Positions 21,252 through 32,705 of a stretch of DNA of 64,000 nucleotides are shown in pieces. Every line of letters starts with the position of its first letter. Positions within the stretch are counted from its first letter, which is position 1. Position numbers and translations under genes: made by a program. The notes below the pieces were generated by a model. It searched no databases, was not told the origin of the DNA, and saw only the letters and a program-made list of their open reading frames with translations. Origin of the DNA: Sabellastarte sp. h YS-2021 (taxonomy: Eukaryota > Annelida > Polychaeta > Sabellida > Sabellidae); NCBI GenBank assembly GCA_964017235.1, contig OZ024929.1, positions 29,633,464 to 29,697,463 of the forward strand, written 5' to 3'.

Positions 21252-23317
21252 CTAGAGGATCGCTCGCAAAAAAAAAGATAATGTTTTTGCATAGCAAAAA
21301 CAAAGCATCCCGAAAAGGATATAAAGGTGAGTGCTAAAGTATTAAGAAAATGCTTCGTTTCTAGCCTTATACTGTTGTGGCAACCAAAGTCAGCGTAGTC
21401 TGCTCTATCTAGCATGGTTTTCAAGATATAAGCATTTTTGTGTTTTGCAAAAAATTCGAAAATTCAAAATGTCCGCTATATTTGGCGAGACAAAAATATT
21501 TTGAAAATTGGCATGGCTACTCTGCAGAGATACCTAGCAGGTCAAAAATTTTGTTGAGTTCGCTCCATCTAGCACGGTTTTCCTCAAAATGGCCACCATT
21601 TTTGGGGAGACAAAAATTTTTGACAAGACTACTGCCGCGGTGTGTATCTCCTGCCGAGCATTAAAGGAAAAGAAATAGCTTTTGCGAGATATTCACAATT
21701 TTTCATTTTCGTGTGTGAAAGCTCTTCCAAAAGTAGGTGAATGAATTATTTGAGAAAAATAGGCTATCTGCAATACTATTAAGAGGTATAAATTCACATT
21801 TACTCCTTTTGAGTAGGCGAGTAATTACCTACGGGTCTGGAACTTCACCAAGTGAAAGTTCTCCCAAAAGTAGATGAATGAGTTATTAGATAAAAATTGG
21901 GTATCCGCAATACTTTAGAGATAATTCGCATTTACTCATTTTGAGTAGGTGAATAATTAGCTATGGGTCTGAAACTTCACCAAGTGAAAGCTCTCCCAAA
22001 AGTAGGTGGATGAGTTATTTGAGAAAAATTGGCTATCTGCAATACTTTTAGAGATAATTCGCATTTACTCATTTTGAGTAGGTGAATAATTAGCTATGGG
22101 TTTGAAACTTCACGGAGTGAAAGCTCTCCCAAAAGTAGGTGAATGAGTTATTTGAGAAAAATTGGCTATCTGCAATACTTCTAGAGATAATTCGCATTTA
22201 CTCATTTTGAGTAGGTGAGTAATTAGCTATGGGTCTGAAACTTCCCCAAGTGAAAGCTCTCCCAAAAGTAGGTGAATGATTTATTTGAGAAAAATTGGCT
22301 ATCTGCAATACTTTTAGAGATAATTCGCATTTACTCATTTTGAGTGGGTGAGTAATTAGCTATGGATCTGAAACTTCACCATGTGAAAGCTCTCCCACAA
22401 GTAGATGAAGGAGTTATTTGATAAAAATTGGGTATCCACAATACTTTTACAGATAATTCGCATTTACTCATTTTCAGTAGGTGAATCACCGAGTGAAAGC
22501 TCTTTGGGATAGCTGCTCTGCAGAGATACCCTGAAGATCAAAAATTTTGTCGAAATCGTTTTATGTAGCACGGTTTTCGAGATATTAGCATTTTTGTGTT
22601 TTGCAAGTTTTACGCAAAAATTCGAAAATTCAAAATGGCCACCATTTTTGGCGAGACAAAATTTTTTTGAAAATAGGCATGGCTACTCTGCAGAGATACC
22701 CTGTGGGTCAAAAATTTTGTCGAAATCGCTCTATCTAGTACGGTTTTCGAGATATAAGCATTTTTATGTTTTGCAATTTTTGTGAAAAATTCGAAAATTC
22801 AAAATGGCCGCCATTTTTGGCGAGACAAATTTTTTTTTTCAAACTTGGGATAACTACTCTGCAGAGATACCCCGTGGGTCAAAAATTCTATCTAGCATGG
22901 TTTTCGAGATATAAGCATTTTTGTGTTTTCCTTATTTGGAAAATTCATAATGATTAATTAATCATTAATTACTCGGCCATTTCTTAACCAATCAATGCCA
23001 AAATCTAATAATTTCCAGATTTTAATAGAATGAATGTATTTGCCAAGTTTCAGGTGAATTGATAAAATTTCTTTCAAGTTATCATCCGGACAAGCTTCCC
23101 CATCGAAAAAAGACATTTTTGGTCATGTGACGTCTCTGATTGGTTGAAATGTCACTGCAACATATTCAAAAAAATTCCCCAAGGCTACTGCCTAAACCTG
23201 CCAAATTTGAAAAGAATCCACCTAACGGTTACAGAGTTATAAGGAAAACAAAATGCAGAGCCGGCGGAGCCTGAAGGTCTCCCATACACAAACAAGCGTC
23301 CCACAAGGGACGCTTAA
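21252..23317 (-). mobile_element. Hairpin-ended Helitron/HINE-like insertion 3, inside Tigger ORF
   Basis: Starts CTAGAGGATCGCTCGC and ends with hairpin AAGCGTCCC-ACA-AGGGACGCTT plus AA. The flanks join AAAGTAA | TGAACTGTG, restoring a continuous Tigger reading (…KQAMKKV–NCENWFKEA…). No target duplication is seen; insertion was between A and T. The body has two satellite types (GGCCACCATTTTTGG units and the ~135-bp GAAAGCTCTCCCAAAAGTAG array). Confidence 0.65.
21710..22500. repeat. Tandem array, ~135-bp unit 'GAAAGCTCTCCCAAAAGTAG'
   Basis: Six copies contain GAAAGCTCTCCCAAAAGTAG, GAGATAATTCGCATTTACTC and ATTTTGAGTAGGTGAATAAT. Neighbouring units differ by a few percent. It is the core array of the insertion at 21252-23317. 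GGCCACCATTTTTGG satellite units flank it on both sides (21400-21640 and 22500-22945). Confidence 0.85.
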
Positions 23318-24577
23318 TGAACTGTGAAAACTGGTTTAAGGAAGCCACTAGCTGTATGGTGAGGGCCTAATACTGAGGGAAAAGGCTTTGAAATTTGCTT
23401 GTGATTTGGGAAGGGGGAGGAATTCAAGGCTAGTTATGGGTCGTTAAATGCCTTTGTGAAAAGGAACAACATTGTCTTTGGTACTCAACAGGGGGAAGTG
23501 GGGATGTTAATCAGACTACAGTTGATGAATGGAAAACAAAATGGGTGAGCTTTCTAAGGACTATTCACCAAGAGACATTTATAACATGGATGAAACAGGG
23601 CTGTTCTTTAGGGGCTCAAATAAGAAAACATTTCATTTTAAGAGGACTGTAAGGGGGGCAAACTATCAAAGGAGAGACTGACTGTGGGCTTATGTGCTAG
23701 TCTGACTGGAGAGGAGACCCCCATTGTGATAGGAAAGGCAGCCAAGCCTAGATGTTTCAGCAACATCAACATCTCTTCACTACCAGTTATTATGCTAGCA
23801 AGAAGCCCTGAATGATCAGTAGTATAATGGAAGACGGACTGAAACACTTTGACAGGAAGATGAAGAAGGAAGACAGAAAAGTGCTCCTGTTCCTGGATAA
23901 TGCACCCTCCCTCCCACACAGCTGAAACTGGAAAATGTCAAGGTACAGTTCTTCCCACCCACACCACCTCTCACTGCAAGCCAATGGACTAGGGAATCAT
24001 CCAGGCCATGAAGCTTATATTGAGGAGGAAGCAACTGCAATATCTCTTAGCTGCCAAGGATAAGCACCCAGAACTCACAGGGCCTCATCTCCTGAAATTC
24101 ATCAGGGTTTTAGATGCCATGTACTGGATCAAGAATTCATGGAATGAAGTTAATGAATCAACCATCCTCATTTGCTTCAAAAGATGTGGATTCACAGAAA
24201 ACAGCCCAATCCACAGTGAACCAGATGATGAAGGGGATCCTTTGGATGATTTGCCTCTGTCAGTCTTCAAACTCACCAAAGACATCTTTGGCTGTGATGT
24301 GAAGGAGCTGATAAAGATCCACAGAGAGGTGGTGACCCCTGACAATGACCTGTACACTGACTGGGACAGGCCAGCCTCAGAGATAGTAACAGAAAAGGCC
24401 CAGGAGAGTGAGGAAGAAGAGACGGGGGACACTGAGGTGATAAGTGACATGTGTACACTGACAGAGGCACAGGGGTTCATACAGAGAATAAAGAAACTAG
24501 CAGGTCAGTTAGGGGATGTCGAGCTTATGAATTCAGCAGTCTCCACTGAAGGTGACTTGTGCACAGAATCAGGATGA
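23318..24577 (+). pseudogene. Tigger transposase, DDE endonuclease and C-terminal piece
   Basis: Continues the 21062 frame after the insertion. Visible blocks are KRNNIVFGTQQGEVGDVNQT, YNMDETGLFFRGSNKKTF (first catalytic Asp), ERLTVGLCASLTGEE, KVLLFLDNAPSLPHTAE (second catalytic Asp and Asn) and the end of the TSHCKPMD motif, then a long open C-terminal part (24008-24577, 189 codons) from MKLILRRKQLQYLL to an acidic tail EESEEEETGDTE. It needs two or three frameshifts and reads a stop right after KPMD. Pogo/Tigger transposases cut and paste DNA at TA. The open C-terminal part looks recent. Confidence 0.8.
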
Positions 24578-25132
24578 TAAAGGACAAAAAGCAAACTTGC
24601 ATTAAAAATTTCTTTTCAAAATGTTAAAAAAAACTGAATGAATGATAAAAGTGTTGATATGAATTTAACCAATATGTCCATTTCCTGTGGCTTTTTGTTT
24701 TTCTGTGTAGTATATTGTATAATGTATTTTAAATATCCATGCAGTGATTCTTAAAATGCCATAAAGCCATTAAGTTTATTTTCTAACATATTTAATTGAT
24801 ATCCCTTGTTGTAATTGATTTTTTGTGTTTTGTGTGTAAAGTGATGTTAAAAAGATCGTGAATTGCAATTAGGTGTTCTCACAATGGCAGCCATAAATTA
24901 CTTTATTAGAAGAGAGAGAGGGAGGGGGATATGTGTGTAAATGTGCTATATTTGTTGTTATATATACAAGTGTTTTATGTGTGTGTGTTTTATAGTGGAT
25001 TCAATAAAATACCAGTTTTCCTTCATTTTACTATGTTCAATATCACTTCGTTTTTTTCAGCGACTGACCTCTACAAACGACGATTTTTGCAGTTTCCCTT
25101 GCATGGTCATTTAATACTTGTAAGTTTGACTG
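24578..25132 (+). other. Tigger 3' untranslated part and right terminus
   Basis: AT-rich, with no gene. A short GA/GT-rich run is at 24910-24990. The Tigger terminus CGACTGACC...TTTGACTG spans 25060-25132, flanked by TA. Confidence 0.6.
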
Positions 25133-25358
25133 TATTTTAGAATGAAGATGGAATCACACTGAACCAGAGAGTTTGGGGACTTAGTTTTGCTGTTATATGA
25201 TTATATTTAACTCGTGACCATGGCATCTCACTGCTGATGAATTATTACTGTGAATTTGAGGCATTTGATCTTCAAGCATCATTTTTATTAAAATATTGTT
25301 AGGAAACCCCACAGAATTCCATAACCTTTTATATTTTCTATGCATACATGAATATTAA

Positions 25359-25890
25359 CTAGAGGATTGCTTGCAAAGCAAAGTGATTGTTTTTGCATGG
25401 AGAGAAATAATGGCAGCTTAATCATGTAAGAAAGTTCTGCTCATAGCTCAACAAAGCCAGAATGTAGGAAAAGTGGTTCTTGGGCAGGGTAGTTATCTTG
25501 GATACAGTGTGTCTGAAAAAAATTCATGAAATTGCTCTATCTTGCACAGTTAAGGAGACAGAGGCAATTTGGTATTTTGCACTTTTTGTCACAAATTTGA
25601 AAATTGACAATGACCCCCATTTTTGGGAAAGGTAAATTTTGCAGGATATATTCATAACCATAAAATCTTGCCATAAAATCTTGCCTGGGAATATTTTTGG
25701 CCTCATTTTGAAATATCTCCCTTATTATTGGTCCTAGAGATTGGCTATGTCAAACCACCCTACAGGAAATCATGGGCTGGGAATCTTCTGATATGGTCAG
25801 ATTTGACCTTGGGTCCCTCCTTCAAGGTCAAACGAGGATAATCAAACTTAAAAATGCTTATAACTGGCTTATTATTACAGGGCATTACAC
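25359..25890 (-). mobile_element. Fourth CTAGAGGAT-ended element, right end uncertain
   Basis: CTAGAGGATTGCTTGCAAAG at 25359 closely matches the start of the insertion at 21252. The body holds one GTGACCCCCATTTTTGG-type unit (25500-25640) and a reversed 'ggtcaaatctgaccac' unit (25690-25880). A paralogue of its left flank (TTTGATCTTCAAGCA...CATGAATATTAA) recurs at 25980-26073 without the insertion. No closing hairpin was identified. Confidence 0.4.
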
Positions 25891-26294
25891 ATTACCATTA
25901 CCCCAGGCCCGGTTGCAAATTTGAAGTATTTGGTCTGTTACTAAAATATTGTTAAGTTGTACAAGTCCAAGACTTTGAAATTATTTGATCTTCAAGCAGT
26001 ATTTCTATTAAAACATTGTCAGGAAACACCATGGAATCCTGTGACCTCATATTTTCTCGGCAAACATGAATATTAACAATTTAAGGTTCACCACGTAGGG
26101 AGTGATGTGTGAATATATGAAAGTGACTCACAAAAAAATTTACTCTGGGGTTTATATAACTCGATCTATACAAAGGTGACTCCTCAAAATTTGACTCTTT
26201 GGTTTATGCAACTCCATCTATATAAAAGTTACTCCATGTGGGTCACATGACACGGCAAGCGTTCAGAGATTACCGTCTGGGGCCCCGAACGGTA

Positions 26295-26504
26295 GTGGTA
26301 GTGGACCAGTTCATGCCCATGTACCAATTCACGCCCACCCCTAAATTTATCCAAAACAATTACAGTTACAATAAATTACCAATGTATATGATCAATTTCA
26401 TAACTATGTGGTAAACCTCTTTTCTATGAAAAATTATAAATCTTTAACAAAATTGAGGTTGGGCGTGAATTGGTACAGGGGTGTGAATTGGTCCACCACC
26501 ACTG
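26295..26504. mobile_element. Small TA-flanked foldback (MITE)
   Basis: Left arm GTGGTAGTGGACCAGTTCAT...TGTACCAATTCACGCCC (26295-26338) is inverted at 26460-26504. TA flanks it at 26293-26294 and 26505-26506. No coding capacity. It directly abuts the next element, sharing the TA at 26505. Confidence 0.55.
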
Positions 26505-27002
26505 TAGTGGCTTTCCACCAGTAAACGCCCGCCCTTTGGATAATATTTAAAATTTATAATATATTAGCAGGTTTAGCTTATATTCTGCTTTAACCAAATT
26601 ATCAAATGATATACAGTACAATTAATGATTTGATTATGCTGTTTAACATTTCTTTGAAAGTGTTACATTTTGATAATATAGTCTCTATTATCGGCCGTTT
26701 TTACTGCAAACCAGAAATACCAGTGAATGCCCATTTTGTTTGCAAGATGGAAGAAGGTCTGAATCTATGAAATATTTCCAAATTGTCAAATAAAATAAGC
26801 TAAAATCCAAAAACAGCCACGTTTTCTGCATTGTTTATCCATTCACATAAAACCAGAAGTACTGTATACCTCTTATATCGCCCACTTCCTGTCTGGAATA
26901 AACGAAGCAGAAGTTGCAGGAAAACGGCATATTTCTTAAACATTACAGATTATATAAATATATTTTCATATTTTTTCAACATATTTATAGTTTTAATGCT
27001 CT

Positions 27003-27368
27003 TTACAACATGAAACTTAAGATTTTTGGTTGGTTTAGAAATTCGACGGCTATTTGGTGTCGACACGAATAGTACTTACCGATTAGTCGACATGAAATAT
27101 TTGAAGTTGTGATGTCCCTACCCCCTAGGTGATTCAATTTGTTTATTATAGCACCTAAAGCCCTATTTTCGGAATTAGCTAAAACAAGTGCCATTTTACC
27201 AATATCTAAATGTTCATTAAATACAAGCCCCAAGTATATTATGTATTCATTTACTATTTGAAGATTATTATCGCCAAGCTTATAAACAAAGTTGGAATAA
27301 GTACATGAAGCTTTTAAAACATACACAGTATTGACCATTAGGAGTTTAGGGCAATAACAATTGTTCAA
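27003..27368 (-). pseudogene. Non-LTR reverse transcriptase C-terminal fragment
   Basis: The minus-strand 121-codon frame contains NTVYVLKASCTYSNFVYKLG, then YLGLVFNEHLDIGKMALVLA and RALGAIINKLNHLGG. This is the 'thumb/connection' region following the RT palm in non-LTR elements (…K-Y-L-G-L-x-x-x-E-x-L-D…). The YxDD palm is absent upstream. It sits inside the foldback at 26683-28289, probably as passenger DNA. Confidence 0.65.
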
Positions 27369-27456
27369 CTAGACAAAATCTGATATTTAACAATTGTTCA
27401 ACTAGACAAAATCTGATATTTAACAATTGTTCAACTAGACAAAATCTGATATTTAA
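27356..27456. repeat. 33-bp tandem repeat, three copies
   Basis: Three almost identical copies contain AACAATTGTTCAACTAGACA followed by AAATCTGATATTT. The minus strand is open through it (LNIRFCLVEQL repeated). Confidence 0.9.
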
Positions 27457-28081
27457 AGACAGAAAGAATAATAACAAGTGGAAGGAGTTGGAATTTAATC
27501 TGGATTCACTGGTTATTATACCCACAGCACTATTGGTTAAATTGCAAGGCACACCTATAATCAGCCTATTAAAACAGGTGAAAAATGAAATTTTAATAAA
27601 TAAACTTTACTGGTTTTACTGAATAGAAAAATGGAAAATGTGTAATAAAAAAGATCCTGTCCTGTCTGTGTTTCGAACCTAGGCTGGCACAAGATCTTTA
27701 TCATTTACCTTTTAGAACTAGAATTGTGAATTCATAATGCACACATATATGACAAAATGGCAGTGACAGCTTACAAAAATTATAAAAATTCCACCACAGA
27801 TCAATACTATTGTCATTTTTTGTACTCAGTACTTCAGTGAATCGCTAGAGGGCGCTTGTTCATGTTTACATAAAAACTGTCTATCCATGTCCCCAGTAAG
27901 AAAATGGCTGACATGATACATAATAGGCTGTTGCTATAACATTTAAAAATCTAATGTATGTAAATGAAGGATATAAACATTGTCTACATTCAGTATGCAA
28001 AATTTTCCTTCCTGAGCTTCACAAATAACTTATTAAACAAATAGATGAAAAACCGTCTATACATATCCCCACCCATGTAGA

Positions 28082-28228
28082 AGCATTTGTCCTTGACCTT
28101 TAATAAAGATATAAGGCGGGCGTTCACTGGTAGGCTGGCGTTCACTGATAGAATGCCACTATTTCACCTACAAGTGAATGCCCACCTACTATTTCTTTGT
28201 TGGAGGTCAAGGACAAATGCTTCTATTT
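28082..28228. repeat. Small foldback, ~25-bp arms
   Basis: GAAGCATTTGTCCTTGACCT (28082) is inverted at 28203-28224. It contains copies of GGCGTTCACTGGTA, which ties it to the terminus family of the surrounding elements. Confidence 0.6.
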
Positions 28229-28370
28229 AACTACAAAATGGGCGTTCACTGGTATTTCCATTTTGCGGTAGAAACAGCCGATAATAGAGCTACATTATGA
28301 AAATAGGAAGCTTTGAAAAAAATAAAACAACATGTGCCTCAGTTAAAAATTGCAGTTTATATTATCTGAC

Positions 28371-29073
28371 TAGTACTGCAACGATAGTTCGGTGGTTCGG
28401 TATATTCCGTCATTTTCGGTGAAACAGAGATCCGCGAACCACTTGGTGGCAAACGAAAGTTCGCGAATCTCATCCCGAGTCGCGGTAACACATATATATT
28501 GCATTATCGCCCGCGTTTTCGCTGTAAATATTGGGAAAATTAGACGAATTTTGTTTAAAAATCAAATAAAAGGACACATATATTGTCTTTTTAACCCAGT
28601 TCCTCCATGTTTCCTTGCTTCTAAATGCCTTAATTTGATTGGTCGAGCAGAAATGGCACTGTCCAATCATACTTCGTTTAACAAAAATTCGGTATTTATC
28701 AATAGAAAACACGTTTATAGTAAGTGATGTAAACTCACCAGTGGATGTAAACTTGCCACTTTTTTCATAGTTTTGTTAAATATATATAGAAATAAATATC
28801 TATTGCACAACAAGATTTTATTATCCAGTTTTTAATATTTTCACTTTTTAAGGTATAAGTATTTTTGCATAATGCACTCTTACAAGTGACTTCAAAGACA
28901 ATTGTTAACAAGTAATAGCAAACATGAACACTGCTCATTTGCGCTTATGTTTGCAAATGACCACTGCACAGGCAAGTTAAATTATGTCAAATTGATTTGT
29001 GAATCGATTTGGTTTGCAATGATTGATTCGCGGATCGATTCGGTTCGTAATATTTTGATTCGTTGCACCCCTA
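28371..29073. mobile_element. hAT-type non-autonomous element with 8-bp duplication
   Basis: Ends TAGTACTGCAACGA and TCGTTGCACCCCTA (inverted with three mismatches), flanked by TATCTGAC at 28363-28370 and 29074-29081. An 8-bp duplication and TAG..TGCAACG ends are typical of hAT elements. The interior has no transposase; the 111-codon frame at 28392-28727 shows no known motif. Confidence 0.8.
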
Positions 29074-29177
29074 TATCTGACAATCTGTTGTTAAAAGAAT
29101 AAAATATAAAGCTGTTAATATAATTTAAAATCAATATATTAGCTTCAGCCTGGGCGTTTACTGGTAGAATGCCACTA

Positions 29178-29404
29178 CTGCTTCCCTGCATAAGTTGGCC
29201 GCGGGTCGTAAGTTGGCCACCATCATCATATTTTGAAATTTCTATAATTCTAAAGGCCTGTATCATTCTTGAATGGTCTATTATAATAAGATTTATTATA
29301 ACCACCACTTTTAAAACCTGTGCAACCACACATTTGTCTGTTTGATACATTTAAATGAGTGGTGGCCAACTTACGACCCGCGGCCAACTTATGCAGGGAA
29401 GCAG
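29178..29404. mobile_element. 227-bp MITE, copy 1
   Basis: About 46-bp perfect terminal inverted repeats start CTGCTTCCCTGCATAAGTTG. TA flanks it at 29176-29177 and 29405-29406. A copy with only about three differences lies at 61600-61826. TA duplication points to Tc1/mariner-type mobilisation. It was inserted exactly at the TA bordering the 26507-29175 element. Confidence 0.85.
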
Positions 29405-29836
29405 TAGCTGAGGGACCGGTTTGGGCGATAATTAAAGATCCTTGGATTTTTCAATTATATTTGTCTCATATGACATATGACACTTTCTCTTTCATGAACC
29501 ATTATGACACTTACAAATTATGTTTGGCATATTAGTGACAAGTTTAAGTAAAATATAGTTTCAGATATTTTTTTCAAAACGCTGATACTCGGTCCTACGC
29601 GTTCGCGATTGATATGACAAAACACGCAAAACTAATACTAAAATAGGGATATAATCATTTAGCTCTTGAACCCGAAAAAGTGAGCAGTACGCTGGATAAA
29701 CTGACACTCTCATTTATTTTGTTTAAATTCTTGCAAGTTAAGCTTTGGTGAAATTTAATGAAAAGTCGGTTCTCTATTTTAAATTATTGTTAACTCAAAT
29801 GGTTTCTTAGAGAGTAGATATGATTATTTTTCATAT

Positions 29837-31240
29837 ATCCCAGCAGACACGCAACTGTGAAATCTCGTTAAATCCAACATAGAAATCTGGTTGAAATAAG
29901 TGTAGATTTTGCAAACCGTTTTTAGTTGGATCCAAACTGGTAAAATCATGTTGAAACCAGGTTGAATTCAGTGGGTGAAATCTGGTTGAAATATGTGTAG
30001 GTTTTGCAAACTGTTTTTGGCATAATTTTGCATCACCTTTCAAATATAACTGCTCAAGATATATCAGTCTATATTTTCCAGCTAGATATCCATTTTTATG
30101 TCATTAATAGGACCGGTGTTATTCAATGTCTTCAATTGAAATTCTTTTTGTGAAATTTTAAAATATATTTATACTTTTTTCTTTGTAAAAACAAACAATT
30201 GTGACATTATTTATATCACCAGTATTTTATCCAATGGCTTTCTTTTAAATGTTTTATTATGTTTGCTATAATTATACTGTAATTATAAAAAAGCTATATT
30301 TATGTACCAAAGCCAAAATGCTTGGTTCAGATGCTTGTGTCTCATACAACTTTGTTATATAAACTGAATAAAACACATGAATAGCCACATTTGTAGAACT
30401 ACACCAATAAAAAAACAGACCTTAAGAAGTAAACACCATGCATGCAGTTGAACAAGGGTAAACCCCCACCTCCACCCCTGCTGTGTTATCTATTTACTTT
30501 TAGTCATAGGCCTAATGTTCTGTGTAGTAGGATACAGATAAGAAAAACCGATAATCCCATGACCTCACTGCTGTATGATAAAATGCTATAGCTTAGGTTC
30601 TTTAAAATAAGTTTGACTTCAAAACTTTTTTTAGTTATCAGGAATTGCATTAATCAAAATATAATTATAAATTATAAAAATTATATTTGAGTGCCGCAGT
30701 TTTGTTGTTGCTATAAATTAATAAGGAGAATGGATAAAAATGTACAAGTACATGCACACATAATCTTTATCATCTTTATAATCTTTAAAAATTAGTCTTT
30801 GTTTTACAAATCCCTATAAATTCAGATTCAAAGACTATTGCAGTAATAGTTCTTTAAAAAAGTTAGACTTAATCACTATATCTCCCTCTATAGAAAAAAA
30901 TTTTCAATCAACAATCACTAGTCATTCATTTCCCAACATTCAACTTGTTTTCTGTTCTGTAACATGACTAAGATTTCATGTCGGAAAACCTAACCTGATT
31001 TAGTGTTGATTTTAGTATGAAGTATCAATACTTTTCCAGTCACAAATCCAGCTTTGAAATAGTGTTGAAATTTTGTCAGTGTCAAGTGTACATCGAAAAA
31101 TCACCATTTCTGGTTAAAATATCACTACTTTTTTATGTCAGAAAACTAACTTAGCTTTAGCTTTAGTAGTTGATAATGCAGATTTCCACTTCAGGACCTG
31201 TTTTCTACTCTAAATCAATGACATTTCAAGGCGTGTCCCT
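29837..31240. mobile_element. Possible element with CCCARCAG termini
   Basis: TATCCCAGCAGACACGC at 29837 resembles the inverse of GCGTGTCCCTGTTGGGTA at 31223-31241. Near the left end a ~60-bp block (TCTGGTTGAAATAAGTGTAG, then GTTTTGCAAAC) is repeated. Otherwise AT-rich with no gene. Boundaries are weak. Confidence 0.3.
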
Positions 31241-32460
31241 GTTGGGTATTTCTTTAATTCATAAATAATTTAATCAGTCATAGATTTTAAAAAAAAACCC
31301 AAAAAAAACATTTAGCATATATTATTAATGTGTATATACTGAACCTATATGGTATACATATATTATAATGCATGTAAATATACATTTTGTGGAATCCCTA
31401 GAACTTTAATCACTTTGTGCCGTTGCTCAAATTTGGCGAACTTTATCATACAACTTGCATAAAGTTTTTTATAGAAAATAAATAGATCAAGTAACTCTCA
31501 TGATTTTATTCATATTTAGGTAAGCACAGCTGGTACATCTAATTACAACCTGTGTAATTTATTATCACTTTTTCATTTAAGAACCACAAATCTCATTCCT
31601 ACCTTCACAAATTGACATTATTAACCCAAAAGGTGCACTTTATCTTTCCTCCTAATGAGTATTTAAATATAGGTGCTTATATATTGAACATTTCAGGTAT
31701 ACTATCGGGTGTCAGTGATGATTGTTCTGAGTTGTAGTGTAATTGCCACACAAACTGTGTGGCATGTCAAACTGCAAAGCGAACAGAAGGTAAAAGTAGA
31801 GTAATACGTCAACAACTCAACAATAAAAGACGCCAGTCATTTCATTTTTGTTTGTTTTGCACCTGCTGAAATCTGAAAGTTAATTTTGAGAACTCACAGA
31901 TTCCCATTTTTCACAGTTGGGACCATCTGCAATGAGTCATAGATATTGAGTATGCATTTTCCCTCCCCAATATTAAAAAAGGTTATCTAATGGTTTCTAT
32001 TCACATGGAGGAATTGAAGTTGGAACTGGGATTATCCCACCGATTTTCTGTCTGAGCACTTGATCCTGTGAACCAGGTCTCCATTTGACGAGCATCTGTG
32101 CAGCAAATACCATCTTTTATTGGTCAACTACTCCATTTTCACAGATAGATTCAAGGTCACAGCTCTCTGTCTTGTTGGCATTACGACACTCTCTTGGTGG
32201 GAGTTGGTTGAACAGTCAATGCCATCAGCAAAAAAGATCAATTCTTATTTTTTGCATTTATTCCTACATTTGCAGGATTTCTTTACATATTTGTTGTGGG
32301 CATTATTTGTCTAAAACACTCATGAAGGGAAATAACTTTTGATGAAGCACAGATCACTTTGTCGGTGTAGTTTTGTACATCTCCTGCTCTCAGTGTGAAT
32401 TTTGATAAGCTGACCAAACCAGGATCACACAAGAGACCTGCTGCCATTTTTTAATTCTTT
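31241..32460. other. No recognisable gene
   Basis: AT-rich. Open frames near 32085-32342 show no known motif; on the minus strand this stretch may be a decayed extension of the integrase relic that follows. Confidence 0.4.
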
Positions 32461-32705
32461 GGCCAGTCAAAGATACATTATCACACACCTTGAACTCTTA
32501 CTTACACAACACAGTGTATGAGATGACGACATCTCTCTTATCTCTGTAATCATTTGTATTGGAGGCTGCTTAGCTTCAGAACTAGTGTCATGTGGGATCC
32601 CATCACATGTGACAGTGGTAGTAACTTGGGAATAGTGCATGAGATCAAAGGCTTCAAACTCATTCAGAAGTTGCCCCATCACTGACTGTTGGTGTCACAG
32701 CTTTT

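Larger units (their letters stand above)
10837..25132 (+). mobile_element. Tigger/pogo-type DNA transposon, 14.3 kb with nested insertions
   Basis: The left end CAGTCAAACTTG (10837) is inverted at the right end (25122-25132, AAGTTTGACTG). Both ends are flanked by TA (10835-10836 and 25133-25134), the target duplication of the Tc1/mariner-pogo superfamily. The transposase is in two pieces (21062-21251 and 23318-24577). A further Tigger-like end segment (GCGACTGACC...CGACGATTTTTGC) is at 25060-25090. Without the two primary insertions (10921-20920 and 21252-23317) the element would be about 2.2 kb, normal for Tigger. The termini match perfectly for only 11 bp. Confidence 0.7.
26683..28289. mobile_element. 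Foldback element with CTCTATTATCGGC termini
   Basis: About 55 bp at each end are inverted: CTCTATTATCGGCCGTTTTT, then ACCAGTGAATGCCCATTTTG (26683-26740) against its reverse at 28232-28289. It contains a LINE RT relic (27003-27368, minus) and a smaller foldback at 28082-28228. Confidence 0.6.
26507..29175. mobile_element. TA-flanked element with GTGGCATTCTACCAGTAAAC termini
   Basis: The left end GTGGCTTTCCACCAGTAAAC (26507) is inverted at 29147-29175 (GGGCGTTTACTGGTAGAATG, then CCAC). TA flanks it at 26505-26506 and 29176-29177. The interior is mostly other insertions (26683-28289 and 28371-29073). The same terminus occurs alone at 4157-4183. Confidence 0.55.

Noticed and set aside
24085..24480. 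131-codon open frame on the minus strand
   Set aside because: It is the antisense shadow of the Tigger C-terminal frame at 24008-24577 and has Ser/Leu-rich composition with no motif.
24905..24990. Microsatellite (GA/GT) as a separate element
   Set aside because: Too short and imperfect; it is part of the Tigger 3' untranslated DNA.
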